Shown: one piece after another, positions 39,316 through 48,661 of the stretch
Layout of the letters: the number at the start of each line of letters is the position of its first letter
Position numbering within the stretch: the first letter of the stretch is position 1
Source: Denitratisoma oestradiolicum
GTDB lineage: Bacteria; Pseudomonadota; Gammaproteobacteria; Burkholderiales; Rhodocyclaceae
DNA: 64,000 nt
Direction: 5' to 3'
NCBI RefSeq assembly: GCF_902813185.1
Contig: NZ_LR778301.1
Span: forward strand, 1,488,001 to 1,552,000
Notes under the pieces: model-generated
Seen by the model: the letters and a program-made list of their open reading frames with translations, nothing else
Database searches by the model: none
Told to the model about the DNA's origin: nothing
Translations under genes and position numbers: made by a program

Positions 39316-39342
39316 GTAGCTTTAATAGCTACGATTGTAGCT
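39316..39342. promoter_or_regulatory. Candidate operator: GTAGCT-N5-AGCTAC plus a third half-site
   Basis: A perfect dyad (39316-39332) and another GTAGCT 21 bp from the first (39337-39342) lie just upstream of the HTH-nucleotidyltransferase start, in an AT-rich stretch. Two helical turns separate the direct half-sites. This fits autoregulation by the winged-helix domain. Confidence 0.5.
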
Positions 39343-39457
39343 GTTTAGACTTCAATGGCAAAGGCAGGTAGTCGAGGATGGCCTGGGCGTCAGGCCTTGC
39401 CTCCCCTCCAAACCGGTTGAAGGTGGATTTCGCATTGGCTGACACAAATGTCCGGAC

Positions 39458-40813
39458 TCATCGCTCTTGATTGAGCTGATCGTTCAGGCCCGCCAAAGTC
39501 TTGCGTTCACAGCGGACGCGAAAGAATGCCCCCTCACTGTCGGCTCTTTCCTCCAGAACCTCACAGTTCGCGAAAATTTCGTTGCGCACTTTCTGTGCCG
39601 ACCAAGGCAGGAATATTTCGGCCTCTATGCGATCCCGCTGGAAAAAGGCGACTATTGCCTTGTGCAGCTTTGCGACATCGCTATTGCTGCGCGCACTCAT
39701 GACAATGCAATCCGGGTACTTCGCACGCAGTGCTGCTTCACACTCTGCTTGCGCCGCGGCATCGCCCACATGATCGATTTTGTTGAAGACGCGGATGCGT
39801 GGCACATCCTGTGCGCCGATCTCTCCAAGCACTTCGTCGGTGACCTCAAGCTGCCGTTCGAATCCGGGGTCACTCGCGTCGATGACGTGCAGCAGCAGCG
39901 ACGCATCAAGCGCCTCCTCAAGCGTTGACTTGAACGAGGCGACGAGGCCATGGGGCAGGTTCTTGATGAAGCCGACCGTGTCGCTGACAAGCACCCGTGG
40001 TTGGCTCTCGGGATGCAAGGTGCGTACCGTTGTGTCGAGCGTGGCAAAAAGTTTGTTCTCGACCAGTACATCGCTTCCCGTAAGTGCCCGCATCAACGTG
40101 GATTTCCCCGCATTGGTATATCCAACGAGCGCAACATTGGCCAGTCCTTGACGCTCTTGACGTCGCGCGCGCTGTGTCTCGCGTTCGACATCCATCGCAG
40201 CGATCTCCAGTTGCAGCTCGGCGATGCGATCACGGATTTTGCGTTTATCCAACTCGGTGTGGGATTCCCCGGCGCCGCGGCCGCCGGTACCGCTACGCTG
40301 ACGCCCTTGCGGGCCGGCGAGCTTCGCTGCCTCGCGCAGACGCGGTGCCATGTAGCCCAGACGGGCGATCTCCACCTGGGCTCTAGCGGCGCGGGAGCGA
40401 GCGTTACGGTGGAAGATTTCCAGGATGACCATGGTGCGGTCCATCACCTCACAGCCGACTTCATTTTCGAGCTTACGGGCCTGGGAGGGTGATATCTCGT
40501 GGTCGACGAATATGACGTCAATCCTGCCGGCATCCGGGTCGGCGGCGGCATGGAGGGTTTTCTCGAATGCGCCGGGTGCGGGTTCGCTGTCCACGAAGGC
40601 GCGTATCTCCTCCCGCTTGCCCGTGCCCAGGTAGGCCGTTGTGTCGAAACTGGTTCGTTTCTGCGTGAACGTGGCAGTGGTTGTGTAACCCAGCGTCTTG
40701 GCAAGATCGCGCAATTCCGCCAACGATGCCTCGAACTCGACGTCGCTCACGTTCGGCAACTGCACGGCCGCCACAACTGCATATTTGGGTTTTTCTTTAA
40801 CTTCTTTGCGCAT
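39458..40813 (-). CDS. hflX: HflX-type ribosome-associated GTPase
   Basis: This 451-residue protein has an N-terminal HflX domain (about 1-185, containing DRTMVILEIFHRNARSRAAR) and a glycine-rich linker. The G domain has Walker A GYTNAGKST at 231-239, a G3 segment SDTVGFIKNLP and NKID as G4. HflX splits stalled or heat-damaged 70S ribosomes. In most proteobacteria it lies beside hfq; here it stands alone next to tRNA-Ser. Its codon use looks less GC-biased than that of its neighbours, so it may be a second or transferred copy. It does not overlap other genes. Confidence 0.93.
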   Translation of the reverse strand: MRKEVKEKPKYAVVAAVQLPNVSDVEFEASLAELRDLAKTLGYTTTATFTQKRTSFDTTAYLGTGKREEIRAFVDSEPAPGAFEKTLHAAADPDAGRIDVIFVDHEISPSQARKLENEVGCEVMDRTMVILEIFHRNARSRAARAQVEIARLGYMAPRLREAAKLAGPQGRQRSGTGGRGAGESHTELDKRKIRDRIAELQLEIAAMDVERETQRARRQERQGLANVALVGYTNAGKSTLMRALTGSDVLVENKLFATLDTTVRTLHPESQPRVLVSDTVGFIKNLPHGLVASFKSTLEEALDASLLLHVIDASDPGFERQLEVTDEVLGEIGAQDVPRIRVFNKIDHVGDAAAQAECEAALRAKYPDCIVMSARSNSDVAKLHKAIVAFFQRDRIEAEIFLPWSAQKVRNEIFANCEVLEERADSEGAFFRVRCERKTLAGLNDQLNQER

Positions 40814-40935
40814 TCGGGGATGGACTTTCTGGGTTGGTGATGTCGGATATTACCTGCCAAGGCTACGCAGACCAGGGTGTTACACCCGGGATTTGACAAC
40901 CCATGCACCTTCTCAAGAATCCAGGCAAATGAAAA

Positions 40936-40955
40936 CGGCCCCATGATTGGGGCCG
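40936..40955 (-). terminator. Terminator downstream of tRNA-Ser
   Basis: On the minus strand an 8-bp stem (CGGCCCCA/TGGGGCCG) with a 4-nt loop is followed by GTTTTC. It lies 11 bp after the tRNA 3' CCA. Confidence 0.75.
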
Positions 40956-40966
40956 ATTTCTCAAAC

Positions 40967-41054
40967 TGGCGGAGGCGGTGAGATTCGAACTCACGAACGG
41001 TTGCCCGTTGCCGGTTTTCAAGACCGGTGCAATCGACCACTCTGCCACACCTCC
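40967..41054 (-). tRNA. tRNA-Ser (anticodon UGA)
   Basis: This is an 88-nt tRNA with a 7-bp acceptor stem (GGAGGTG/CGCCTCC), discriminator G and an encoded CCA. The anticodon arm CCGGT-CTTGAAA-ACCGG reads UGA, and there is a long variable arm (CAACGGGCAACCGTTC) and a normal T arm. The long variable arm and anticodon both identify serine. HflX is downstream and queD upstream. Confidence 0.96.
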
Positions 41055-41096
41055 GAGGGGGCGGATTCTAGCTTGAAACCCCCTGGGGCGGAGCGG

Positions 41097-41537
41097 TCAG
41101 GCGGTGGCGTCGGCCCAGCAGTTGGGGGTTTCGTAGAGGCGGACGCGCTCCAGGGTCAGATGGTTGCCGTAGCTGTCGCGGTACAGAGGGGCGAGGATGG
41201 TGAAGGCTTCCCGGGCCAGATTCTCCGCCGTGGGGATGCTGTCCAGCAGCACGGTCTTGTGGTCGGGCAGGGAGGCGAGAAACTCCACCACGGCCTGGTC
41301 GCCCCGGTAAGCCAGGAAGGCATGGTCCCAGGGATCCACCACATGGGCCTTGGCGATTTCCTTGACCTCGGAGAAGTCCATCACCATGCCCTCGGCGGGA
41401 GAGCCGTCCTGGCGCACGACATCGCCGGTCAGGGTGATCTCCAGCACGTAGCGATGGCCGTGGAGATGCCGGCACTGGCTGCGGTGGTTGGGGATGCGGT
41501 GGCCCGCGTCGAATTCGAGGCGGCGGGTGATCTGCAT
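41097..41537 (-). CDS. queD: 6-carboxytetrahydropterin synthase / PTPS-family protein
   Basis: This 146-residue enzyme acts in queuosine and 7-deazaguanine synthesis, turning dihydroneopterin triphosphate into carboxytetrahydropterin. Zinc ligands are His13 (FDAGHRI) and His26/His28 (HLHGH). The catalytic Cys22 lies in RSQCRHLHGH. ATG 41537 gives the standard N-terminus MQITRRLEFDAGHRIP. It diverges from the radical SAM gene with 49 bp between. queC and queE are not in the window. Confidence 0.9.
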   Translation of the reverse strand: MQITRRLEFDAGHRIPNHRSQCRHLHGHRYVLEITLTGDVVRQDGSPAEGMVMDFSEVKEIAKAHVVDPWDHAFLAYRGDQAVVEFLASLPDHKTVLLDSIPTAENLAREAFTILAPLYRDSYGNHLTLERVRLYETPNCWADATA

Positions 41538-41586
41538 GGGATGGGCGATAATTGAGCGAGCGCGAATTATAGACCTGCCTGAGCCC

Positions 41587-42435
41587 ATGAATCCTGCCCG
41601 ATCCCTGACCGCCACTGACCATTCCCGCGACAGCGCCGGTCTGACCTATGTCTATCCGGTGATCTCCCGCCGGGCCGGGGGAGTGTCCATCGGCATCAAC
41701 CTGAATCCCAACAATGCCTGCAACTGGCGCTGCATCTATTGCCAGGTGCCGGACCTGGTGCGGGGAGGGCCGCCGGCCATCGATCTGGAATTGCTGAAGG
41801 CTGAACTGGACGGTTTCCTGGACGACATCGTGCACGGGGATTTCATGGAGAAGCGGGTGCCGGAAGGCGCCCGTCGCCTGATGGACCTGGCCTTCTCGGG
41901 CAATGGCGAACCCACCAGCGCGGCGGAGTTTCCGGCGGCGGTGGAACTGGCCGCCGGGGCCCTGGAGCGCCATGGACTGAAGGGGCGGTGCGAACTGCGG
42001 CTGATCAGCAACGGCAGCCTGATGGATCGCAAGGCGGTGCAGCAGGGGGTGGCCCGCCTGGGTGCCCACGGTGGCGAGGTCTGGTTCAAGGTGGATGGGG
42101 TGACGGCGGCGGCCCTGGCCCGGATCAACAGCACCCGTACCACCCTTGAGGCCCTGGTCCGTCGCCTGGGGATATCTGCCGGACTGTGCAGGACCTGGGT
42201 ACAGACCTGCGTTTTCACTCTGGATGGCGAGCCACCTGCCGCCAGGGAAGTCGATGCCTATGTGGAGACCCTGGCCGGTTTCGCCGGGCGCATCGCCGGC
42301 GTGCTGCTCTACCCTCTGGCCCGCCCCTCCCTGCAAGCGGAGGCGGGCCGGCTGGGCCAGCCCTCCGCAGCCTGGGTCCAGGCCCTGGAGACCCGCCTGA
42401 GAGAGGCGGGGCTGGTGGTGCGGGTCAGTTTCTGA
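41587..42435 (+). CDS. Radical SAM protein
   Basis: This 282-residue protein has the SAM iron-sulfur motif CNWRCIYC (C-x3-C-x2-C) in GINLNPNNACNWRCIYCQVP. The second strand motif is DLAFSGNGEPTSAAEFP, corresponding to the GGE region. It resembles the Wyosine-type radical SAM proteins of unknown function found in many proteobacteria, not the shorter QueE. ATG 41587 follows the divergent promoter shared with queD. The reaction is not known. Confidence 0.85.
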   Translation: MNPARSLTATDHSRDSAGLTYVYPVISRRAGGVSIGINLNPNNACNWRCIYCQVPDLVRGGPPAIDLELLKAELDGFLDDIVHGDFMEKRVPEGARRLMDLAFSGNGEPTSAAEFPAAVELAAGALERHGLKGRCELRLISNGSLMDRKAVQQGVARLGAHGGEVWFKVDGVTAAALARINSTRTTLEALVRRLGISAGLCRTWVQTCVFTLDGEPPAAREVDAYVETLAGFAGRIAGVLLYPLARPSLQAEAGRLGQPSAAWVQALETRLREAGLVVRVSF

Positions 42436-42447
42436 CGGGCCTGGAAT

Positions 42448-42484
42448 ACCCCCTCTCCCCCAACCCCTCCCCCGCGAGGGGAGA
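42448..42484. repeat. C-rich palindromic repeat
   Basis: CCCCCTCTCCCCC, then CCCCTCCCCC with a GAGGGG complement, lies between the convergent radical SAM and bcp genes. It belongs to the same C-rich repeat type as 46629-46712 and the insertion in miaA. It may act as a transcript-end hairpin. Confidence 0.6.
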
Positions 42485-42501
42485 TTGGCGCGACTTTTAC
42501 A

Positions 42502-42960
42502 TCAGCTCAGCGCCCGCACCGCCTCCAGCACTTCGTCGGCGTGGCCGTCGGCCTTGACCTTGCGCCATTCCCGGCGCAGCACGCCCTTTGCGTCGATCAG
42601 GAAGGTGGAACGCTCCACCCCCATCACCTGCTTGCCGTACATGTTCTTCATCTTGATCACGTTGAAGAGTTTGCAGAGGGTTTCGTCGGAATCGGAGATC
42701 AGTTCGAAGGGCAGGCCCAGCTTGGCCTTGAAGTTTTCGTGGGATTTCAGGCTGTCCCGGGAGATGCCATAGATCACCGCGCCGGCATCCAGGAAGCGGG
42801 CGTGAAGGTCGCGGAACTGCTGGGCCTCGGTGGTGCAGCCGGGGGTGTTGTCCTTGGGATAGAAGTAGAGCACGACTTTCCGGCCCCCCAGGATGGCTGG
42901 GGTGATCGTCTGGTCGCTGGTGGCGGCGACGGAAAAGTCGGCAAGGGCTTGGTCAAGCAT
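42502..42960 (-). CDS. bcp: Peroxiredoxin of the Bcp/PrxQ type
   Basis: This 152-residue thiol peroxidase has the peroxidatic Cys42 in KDNTPGCTTEAQ. The resolving Cys five residues later, as in E. coli Bcp, is absent (Gln47). Cys96 in SDETLCKLFN is the only other cysteine and could be an alpha3-type resolver, as in some PrxQ. ATG 42960 has GGAG upstream. Its start overlaps the flippase-like gene by 8 bp. Confidence 0.93.
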   Translation of the reverse strand: MLDQALADFSVAATSDQTITPAILGGRKVVLYFYPKDNTPGCTTEAQQFRDLHARFLDAGAVIYGISRDSLKSHENFKAKLGLPFELISDSDETLCKLFNVIKMKNMYGKQVMGVERSTFLIDAKGVLRREWRKVKADGHADEVLEAVRALS

Positions 42961-43909
42961 CGTGGTTCTCCAGATGGGATGCGCTGCCATGAATCGGGTG
43001 GAGCAGGGTGAGGGCGCCCAGCAGTCCCTGCAGGGCGGCGAAGAGCCCGTAGAGGATGGCGGCGGCCACGGCCAGTTCCCGAGGGGCGCCGAACAGCCCC
43101 AGGGTCAGGGCGGCGGCAGCCTCCCGGGTACCCCAGCCGCCGACGCTGACGGGCAGGGCGGCGAGGATGAAAATGGGGCCGGCGGCGATGAAATAAAGCC
43201 ACAGGGGCAGGGCCAGCCCCACGGCCAGTCCGCCCCCGGCGAAGGCGAGGATGGAAAGGGCCTGGACCAGGGCCGATCCGGCCAGTTGCAGCAAATATTG
43301 GCGCAGGGGCCGGGGGCGGTCGTGGATGGCGTCCAGCAGGCCCGCCAGTTTGCCAGGCAGGCGGTGCCGGGCCGCGGCGGAAAGCTGCCACAGCAGCAGG
43401 GGCGCGATTACCGCCAGCAGGGCCAGGAGGGCGGCGGCCGGCCAGGGCAGGGGCAGCACTGTGGCGGGCATCAGGCCCGTGGCCAGGGCCAGGGCGGCGG
43501 TGGCCAGGGAAATCACCACCAGCACCCACAGGCCGCTGATCCGGTCCAGAGCCACGCTCATGGCCGAGGCTGTCAGGGGGTTACCGGCCTGTTGCAGATG
43601 CAGGGCTCGCAGGGCGTCGCCCCCCAGGGTGCCGCCGGGCAATACCGTGTTGGCGGCGATGCCGCGCCAGTAGGCCAGCAGGAACAGGCGTCCGGGAGCA
43701 CGGGCCTCCAGCCACAGGGCCAGCAGCCGCCAGCGTAGGGCGCTGGCCAGGGTGGCGCAGAGGGCGGCGGCGAAGCCCGCTCCCAGCCACAGTGGGTCCG
43801 GTCGCCCCAGGGCGCCCAGCACCCGCAGGGGATCGACGAACCACAGGACCAGACCCACCAGCCCCAGGCTGGCGATCAGGCGGATCAGGGTTTTAACGTG
43901 AAAAAGCAT
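42953..43909 (-). CDS. YbhN/UPF0104 flippase-like membrane protein
   Basis: This 318-residue protein has about eight hydrophobic helices of the lysylphosphatidylglycerol-synthase transmembrane type. The family blocks are AYWRGIAANTVLPGGTLGGD, MSVALDRISGLW and the closing LPVSVGGWGTREAAAA. ATG 43909 (MLFHVKTLIRLI) lies at the very end of a dispersed repeat that forms its leader; the purN leader is the other copy. The family moves or modifies lipids. The substrate is unknown. Confidence 0.85.
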   Translation of the reverse strand: MLFHVKTLIRLIASLGLVGLVLWFVDPLRVLGALGRPDPLWLGAGFAAALCATLASALRWRLLALWLEARAPGRLFLLAYWRGIAANTVLPGGTLGGDALRALHLQQAGNPLTASAMSVALDRISGLWVLVVISLATAALALATGLMPATVLPLPWPAAALLALLAVIAPLLLWQLSAAARHRLPGKLAGLLDAIHDRPRPLRQYLLQLAGSALVQALSILAFAGGGLAVGLALPLWLYFIAAGPIFILAALPVSVGGWGTREAAAALTLGLFGAPRELAVAAAILYGLFAALQGLLGALTLLHPIHGSASHLENHDA

Positions 43910-44088
43910 CAACGGAGCCGAGTGTAACCGTCGAGCACAGCGAGCCGATGAGTAGCCCCGCCCCGGGAAGGGGGCGTAGGCGGGGTTGCGCGAAGCACGG
44001 CTTCGCGCCGCCGAAGCCGGCCGACTGTGCAAAGTCGGCCGTGGAACGGGGGTGGGGGGCGTTCAATTTGCCTTTGCGCATTTTCATC
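43892..44088 (-). repeat. Dispersed 170-195-bp repeat, copy 1 (5' leader of the flippase-like gene)
   Basis: Read on the minus strand it begins GATGAAAATGCGCAAAGGC, passes through a C-run, a hairpin rich in TTCGCGC and CCTTCCCGGGGCGGGGC, and ends GTTACACTCGGCTCCGTTGA followed by TTTTTCACGTT. It is 195 bp long and almost identical over most of its length to 56730-56898. It overlaps the first few codons of the flippase-like gene (to 43892). Confidence 0.85.
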
Positions 44089-44121
44089 CTTGGGGGTGGT
44101 GCTGGCGACCATGCGCGTTAG

Positions 44122-44793
44122 TCACTGAGGATTGCGCAGACTGATCACCGGCCAGCCCTGAGCCTGGGCGTGCTGGCGCAGGGTGTCGTCCGGGTCCACC
44201 GCCACCGGGTCGCTGACCAGGGACAGGAGCGGCAGGTCGTTGTGGGAGTCGCTGTAGAAATGGCTGGATTCGAAGCTGCCCCACCAGTAACCCAGGGATT
44301 CCAGCCAGGCTTCCACCCGCTCGATCTTGCCTTCCTTGAAGGAGGGGGCGCCCCGGGGCTTGCCGGTGAAGCGGCCGTTTTCCCAGGCCGGGATGGTGGC
44401 GATCAGGTGTTCGATGCCGAATTCCCGGGCGATGGGGCCGGTGACGAAGCTGTTGGTGGCGGTGACGATGGCGGTCAAGGCTCCCTCGTCCAGATGGCGC
44501 CGTACCAGGGCACGGGCCGGGGCGCCGATCATGGGACGGATGCGGCTGGCGAGGAATTCCCGGTGCCAGGCATCCAGTTCCTCCCGGCTGTGGCGGGCCA
44601 GGGGCGCCAGTTGAAAGTCCAGGAAAGCGTGGATGTCCAGGGTGCCGGCCTTGTAGTGGTCGTAGAACTCCTGGTTGCGGGCTTCATGGACTTCTGCGTC
44701 CAGCACGCCCTTGGAGATCAGGAACTGGGCCCACTCGAAATCCGAGTCGCCCGCCAGAAGGGTGTTGTCCAGATCAAAAAGTACCAGTTTCAT
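44122..44793 (-). CDS. HAD-family hydrolase (SerB-like)
   Basis: This 223-residue HAD phosphatase has motif I DLDNTLLAGDSDFEW (nucleophile and acid Asp). Motif II has the conserved Thr in TAIVTATNSFVTGPIA. Motif III-IV is KIERVEAWL with YSDSHNDLPLL. Its cap region and length match phosphoserine phosphatase-like and histidinol-phosphatase-like enzymes of betaproteobacteria. It overlaps the hda stop by 4 bp and is co-transcribed with hda and perM. Confidence 0.87.
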   Translation of the reverse strand: MKLVLFDLDNTLLAGDSDFEWAQFLISKGVLDAEVHEARNQEFYDHYKAGTLDIHAFLDFQLAPLARHSREELDAWHREFLASRIRPMIGAPARALVRRHLDEGALTAIVTATNSFVTGPIAREFGIEHLIATIPAWENGRFTGKPRGAPSFKEGKIERVEAWLESLGYWWGSFESSHFYSDSHNDLPLLSLVSDPVAVDPDDTLRQHAQAQGWPVISLRNPQ

Positions 44794-45488
44794 GCAGCGT
44801 CCGATCGTGATTGCAGGACTTCCCGCAGCAGGGGAAGGGTAGGAGGGCGTTTTTGTTCCAGGGAGGCCTGGTCCAGGGCATTCAGGGCCGCCAGCAGGGA
44901 GGGCAGGTCGCGCCGGCCGTAGCGCAGCAGCCACTGGATGATGGCTTCGTCCAGGCGCATGCCCCGGGCGGTGGCCTGCTGGCGCAGGGTCTCGGCCTTG
45001 TCCTGGTCGCTCAGGGCCTGGACCTCGTAGATCAGGCACTGGCCGATGCGGGTGCGCAGGTCCTCCCGCAAGTCCAGTTCCGCCGGGGGCCGGGGACCGG
45101 CCAGCAGCAGGGTCCAGCCTTCCCGCCGGGCCGAGTTGAAGGCGCGGAACAGGGCGATCTGGGCTGCTTCACCCAGCCGTTCCACGTCATCCACCACCAG
45201 GAGGGCGCCGGACGGGGGTTCCAGATAGTCCCCCACTTCTTCCCCGCGGCAGAACAGGGTGGCTCGGTTGGCGGTGGCCATGGCGGTGGTGGCCTGCAGC
45301 AGGTGGCTGCGGCCGCAGCCCTGGGGACCCCACAGGTAGAGGGGGGCGCTGCCCGAAGCGAGGCTGATCAGGCGGACCAGCAGTTCTTCATTGGCGCCGG
45401 CCACGAAGTTGTCGAAGCTGCGGGGTTGATCCAGTTCCAGACCCAACAGCAGTTGTTGCCGGGGGATGGTCAGGGGAGCGGCGGTCAT
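44790..45488 (-). CDS. hda: DnaA regulatory inactivator Hda
   Basis: This 232-residue AAA+ protein, bound to the sliding clamp, makes DnaA hydrolyse ATP after initiation. The N-terminal clamp-binding region has QQLLLGLELDQPRSFDNFV. Walker A is GPQGCGRSH with Arg in place of Lys, as in other Hda proteins. Walker B is LLVVDDVERL. It lies between perM and the HAD gene, as in other betaproteobacteria. Confidence 0.92.
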   Translation of the reverse strand: MTAAPLTIPRQQLLLGLELDQPRSFDNFVAGANEELLVRLISLASGSAPLYLWGPQGCGRSHLLQATTAMATANRATLFCRGEEVGDYLEPPSGALLVVDDVERLGEAAQIALFRAFNSARREGWTLLLAGPRPPAELDLREDLRTRIGQCLIYEVQALSDQDKAETLRQQATARGMRLDEAIIQWLLRYGRRDLPSLLAALNALDQASLEQKRPPTLPLLREVLQSRSDAA

Positions 45489-46549
45489 GATTCGTTTCGG
45501 TAGAAGGTGCTGTTCAGATAGAGGGTGCGCAGGCGGCGCAGACCCACCAACAGGGCTGCCGAGGCGGGCAGGGCCAGCAGCACGCCGAAGAATCCGAACA
45601 ACTGGCCGAAGGCCAGCAGGGCGAAGATCACCGCCAGGGGATGGAGGCCGATGCGCTCGCCCACCAGATGGGGGGTCAGCAGGAAGCTCTCCAGCAGTTG
45701 CCCCAGGCCGAAGACCAGGGCTACTCCCAGCAGGGGGGGCAGGCCCTGGAACTGTAACAGGGCTACCAGCAGGGACAGCGCCAGGCCCGTGGCATAGCCC
45801 AGGTAGGGAACGAAAATCAGCAGTCCGGTCAAGAGGCCCAGGGGCAGGGCGAAGTCGATGCCGGCCAGGCTCAGAGCCAGGCTGTAGTAACTGGCCAGGA
45901 GCAGCATCACCAGCAGTTGCCCCCGCAGGAATTCGGACAGGACAGCATCCACTTCCCGGGCCATGGTGAGGGTGGTGTCGCGCCAGCGGGGCGGCACGAA
46001 TTCCGTCAGGCGGGCCAGCAGCGTGTTCCAGTCCCGCAGCAGGTAGAACAGGGCCACCGGGGTCAGCAGCAGGGTAGCGATCAGTTGCAGCAGGGCCTGG
46101 CCGCCTTTCGCCGCCGACAGGGCCAGGCCCCCCAGCACGGATTGGAGGCCATCCCAGTGTTCCACCAGCCAGGCGCGGACTTCTTCCGTGGACCAGCCGA
46201 TGCTGAGAGAAAGCCCAAAATGGTCGTGGAGCCAGGGCAGCCAGCGGTCGTTGGCCACTTCCAGCAGTTCCGGCAGGCGGTCCATCAGTTGCCGGCTCTC
46301 GGCCCGGAACAGGGGCAGCAGGGTCAGCACCAGCAGCACGCCGGCCAGGGCCAGGGCCGACAGCAGCACCAGCACCGCGCCAGTGCGGCCCAGGCGCGGG
46401 GTGAACCGCTCCACTAGGGGATCGCAAACATAGGCCAGGATGGCCGCCAGCAGGAAGGGGGCCAGCACCGGGCCGAGCAGATTGATCAGATACAACAGGG
46501 CAAGGCCAAGGCCGATCCAGAGAAGGGCCTGTAGGCGATCGGCAGTCAT
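45485..46549 (-). CDS. PerM/AI-2E-family transporter
   Basis: This 354-residue membrane protein has about eight helices. It starts [20 protein letters not shown], has the central [20 protein letters not shown] and closes with [20 protein letters not shown], typical of the AI-2E/PerM family. ATG 46549 was chosen. Many members are orphan permeases or Na+/H+ antiporters rather than autoinducer exporters. It overlaps hda by 4 bp, and the pair diverges from purM. Confidence 0.88.
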   Translation of the reverse strand: MTADRLQALLWIGLGLALLYLINLLGPVLAPFLLAAILAYVCDPLVERFTPRLGRTGAVLVLLSALALAGVLLVLTLLPLFRAESRQLMDRLPELLEVANDRWLPWLHDHFGLSLSIGWSTEEVRAWLVEHWDGLQSVLGGLALSAAKGGQALLQLIATLLLTPVALFYLLRDWNTLLARLTEFVPPRWRDTTLTMAREVDAVLSEFLRGQLLVMLLLASYYSLALSLAGIDFALPLGLLTGLLIFVPYLGYATGLALSLLVALLQFQGLPPLLGVALVFGLGQLLESFLLTPHLVGERIGLHPLAVIFALLAFGQLFGFFGVLLALPASAALLVGLRRLRTLYLNSTFYRNES

Positions 46550-46852
46550 GTAACGCTCATGGAAGCCAATTTTCCGCTCCCATCCATGAAATACGCGAAA
46601 GGCAGGAAGTCGCACCCCCTTCCAGCCTCCCCCTCCCCCGGGGAGGGGGCCGGGGGGGAGGGTTTGTCAATTCCCCACGGGGTTCGCCCCGCGAACCCCC
46701 TCTCCGGGGGAGGTGACGATGCTGGCTCGCTACGCTCGGCAGTTTGGCCTGCCGTTTCAATTCGCTGTTTCACGTTAAAATTCGGACCTTCCAGCAGCGG
46801 CCTCAGGGCCGCGAAGCCCGCAACTTTAGCCGCCCTTCCCGAGGAACTCAAC
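46550..46852. repeat. Repeat-rich purM/perM divergent region
   Basis: This 303-bp gap has no gene. It holds a perfect C-rich palindrome (46629-46649, CCCCCTCCCC and complement), a GGTTCG/CGAACC pair (46681-46697) and a CCCCCTCTCCGGGGGAGG dyad (46696-46713). Towards purM it contains TTTCACGTTAAAATTC, which matches the tail of the dispersed repeat upstream of the flippase-like gene. No clear promoter elements were seen. Confidence 0.7.
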
Positions 46853-47884
<1,032 letters not shown>

Positions 47885-47924
47885 CTCGGTCGGAGGGGCG
47901 GGCCTGCCGTCCCATCTCCCTTCC

Positions 47925-48656
47925 TCAAAGGCCCTGTTTGGCCCTTTCTTCCCGCTGCACCTGGGTAATGTAGCGCTGGAGTTGGTTGTCCTGGGCCGGA
48001 CTCAATTTGTTGAACATGCAGCCCAGCCTTACCACCTGTTTTTTCCCCTTGGTGAGCTCGGCCACGTGGCGAATGACGATGTCGAGATGCAGAATGCCAT
48101 GGTTCTTGAGATCGATACGGGCGCGGGGGAAGGTCTGGCCGGTTTCGCAGGGGATGGTTAGGCTGGGAGTTTCCAGGGCGAGGCCGCCCAGGCCGATATC
48201 CACCACTTCCAGGGTCATTTCCCGGCCGTCCTGACCTTGCAGGATGCAGGGGGGGCGCTGGGTCATGGGCAGGGTCAGGCGGAAGTATTCGCGCCGTTGC
48301 AGGCGGACATACTTGTCCGGAAGCTTGACGGCGAATGCGCGCCGCTTCTGGTGCGTGGTTTCCCAGGGCATGCCGGTGACGAACTGGTTGCGGATGCCGT
48401 TGGGGCGGGCGATGAAAATGTTGCGCTCACTCTTCAGGAAACGGCGGTTGGTCTCCTCGCTGCCTCCCCAGTCGAAGACCAGGACGCCCTTTTCCTCATC
48501 CACGTCCAGCAGGACCGTGAGGATGGTGTCGCTGCCTTCGTTGAACATGATGTTCGTCTGCGTCCCGTCATTGATCAACTGGCGCAGATAGAACACGATT
48601 TCCCGTCGGAAAGTGATGGTGAATTCTTCGAGGTCTTCTTTGCTCGACGCGGTCAT
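47925..48656 (-). CDS. YcgR-like PilZ-domain c-di-GMP effector
   Basis: This 243-residue protein starts at ATG 48656. The N-terminal YcgR-like domain occupies about 1-115. The PilZ domain has the c-di-GMP-binding RREYFR at 121-126 and D153-IGLGG. Flagellar-brake YcgR proteins bind the motor when c-di-GMP is high. The downstream end converges with purM. There is a GC-poor start context and no strong ribosome binding site. Confidence 0.87.
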   Translation of the reverse strand: MTASSKEDLEEFTITFRREIVFYLRQLINDGTQTNIMFNEGSDTILTVLLDVDEEKGVLVFDWGGSEETNRRFLKSERNIFIARPNGIRNQFVTGMPWETTHQKRRAFAVKLPDKYVRLQRREYFRLTLPMTQRPPCILQGQDGREMTLEVVDIGLGGLALETPSLTIPCETGQTFPRARIDLKNHGILHLDIVIRHVAELTKGKKQVVRLGCMFNKLSPAQDNQLQRYITQVQREERAKQGL

Positions 48657-48661
48657 GACGA

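Noticed and set aside
40863..41048. 61-codon minus-strand frame starting MAEWSIAPVLKTG
   Set aside because: It is the translation of tRNA-Ser and its flank.
41041..41060. Search for an integration-type duplication of the tRNA-Ser end
   Set aside because: No second copy of the tRNA 3' segment was seen in the window, so no integrated island with att sites can be claimed.
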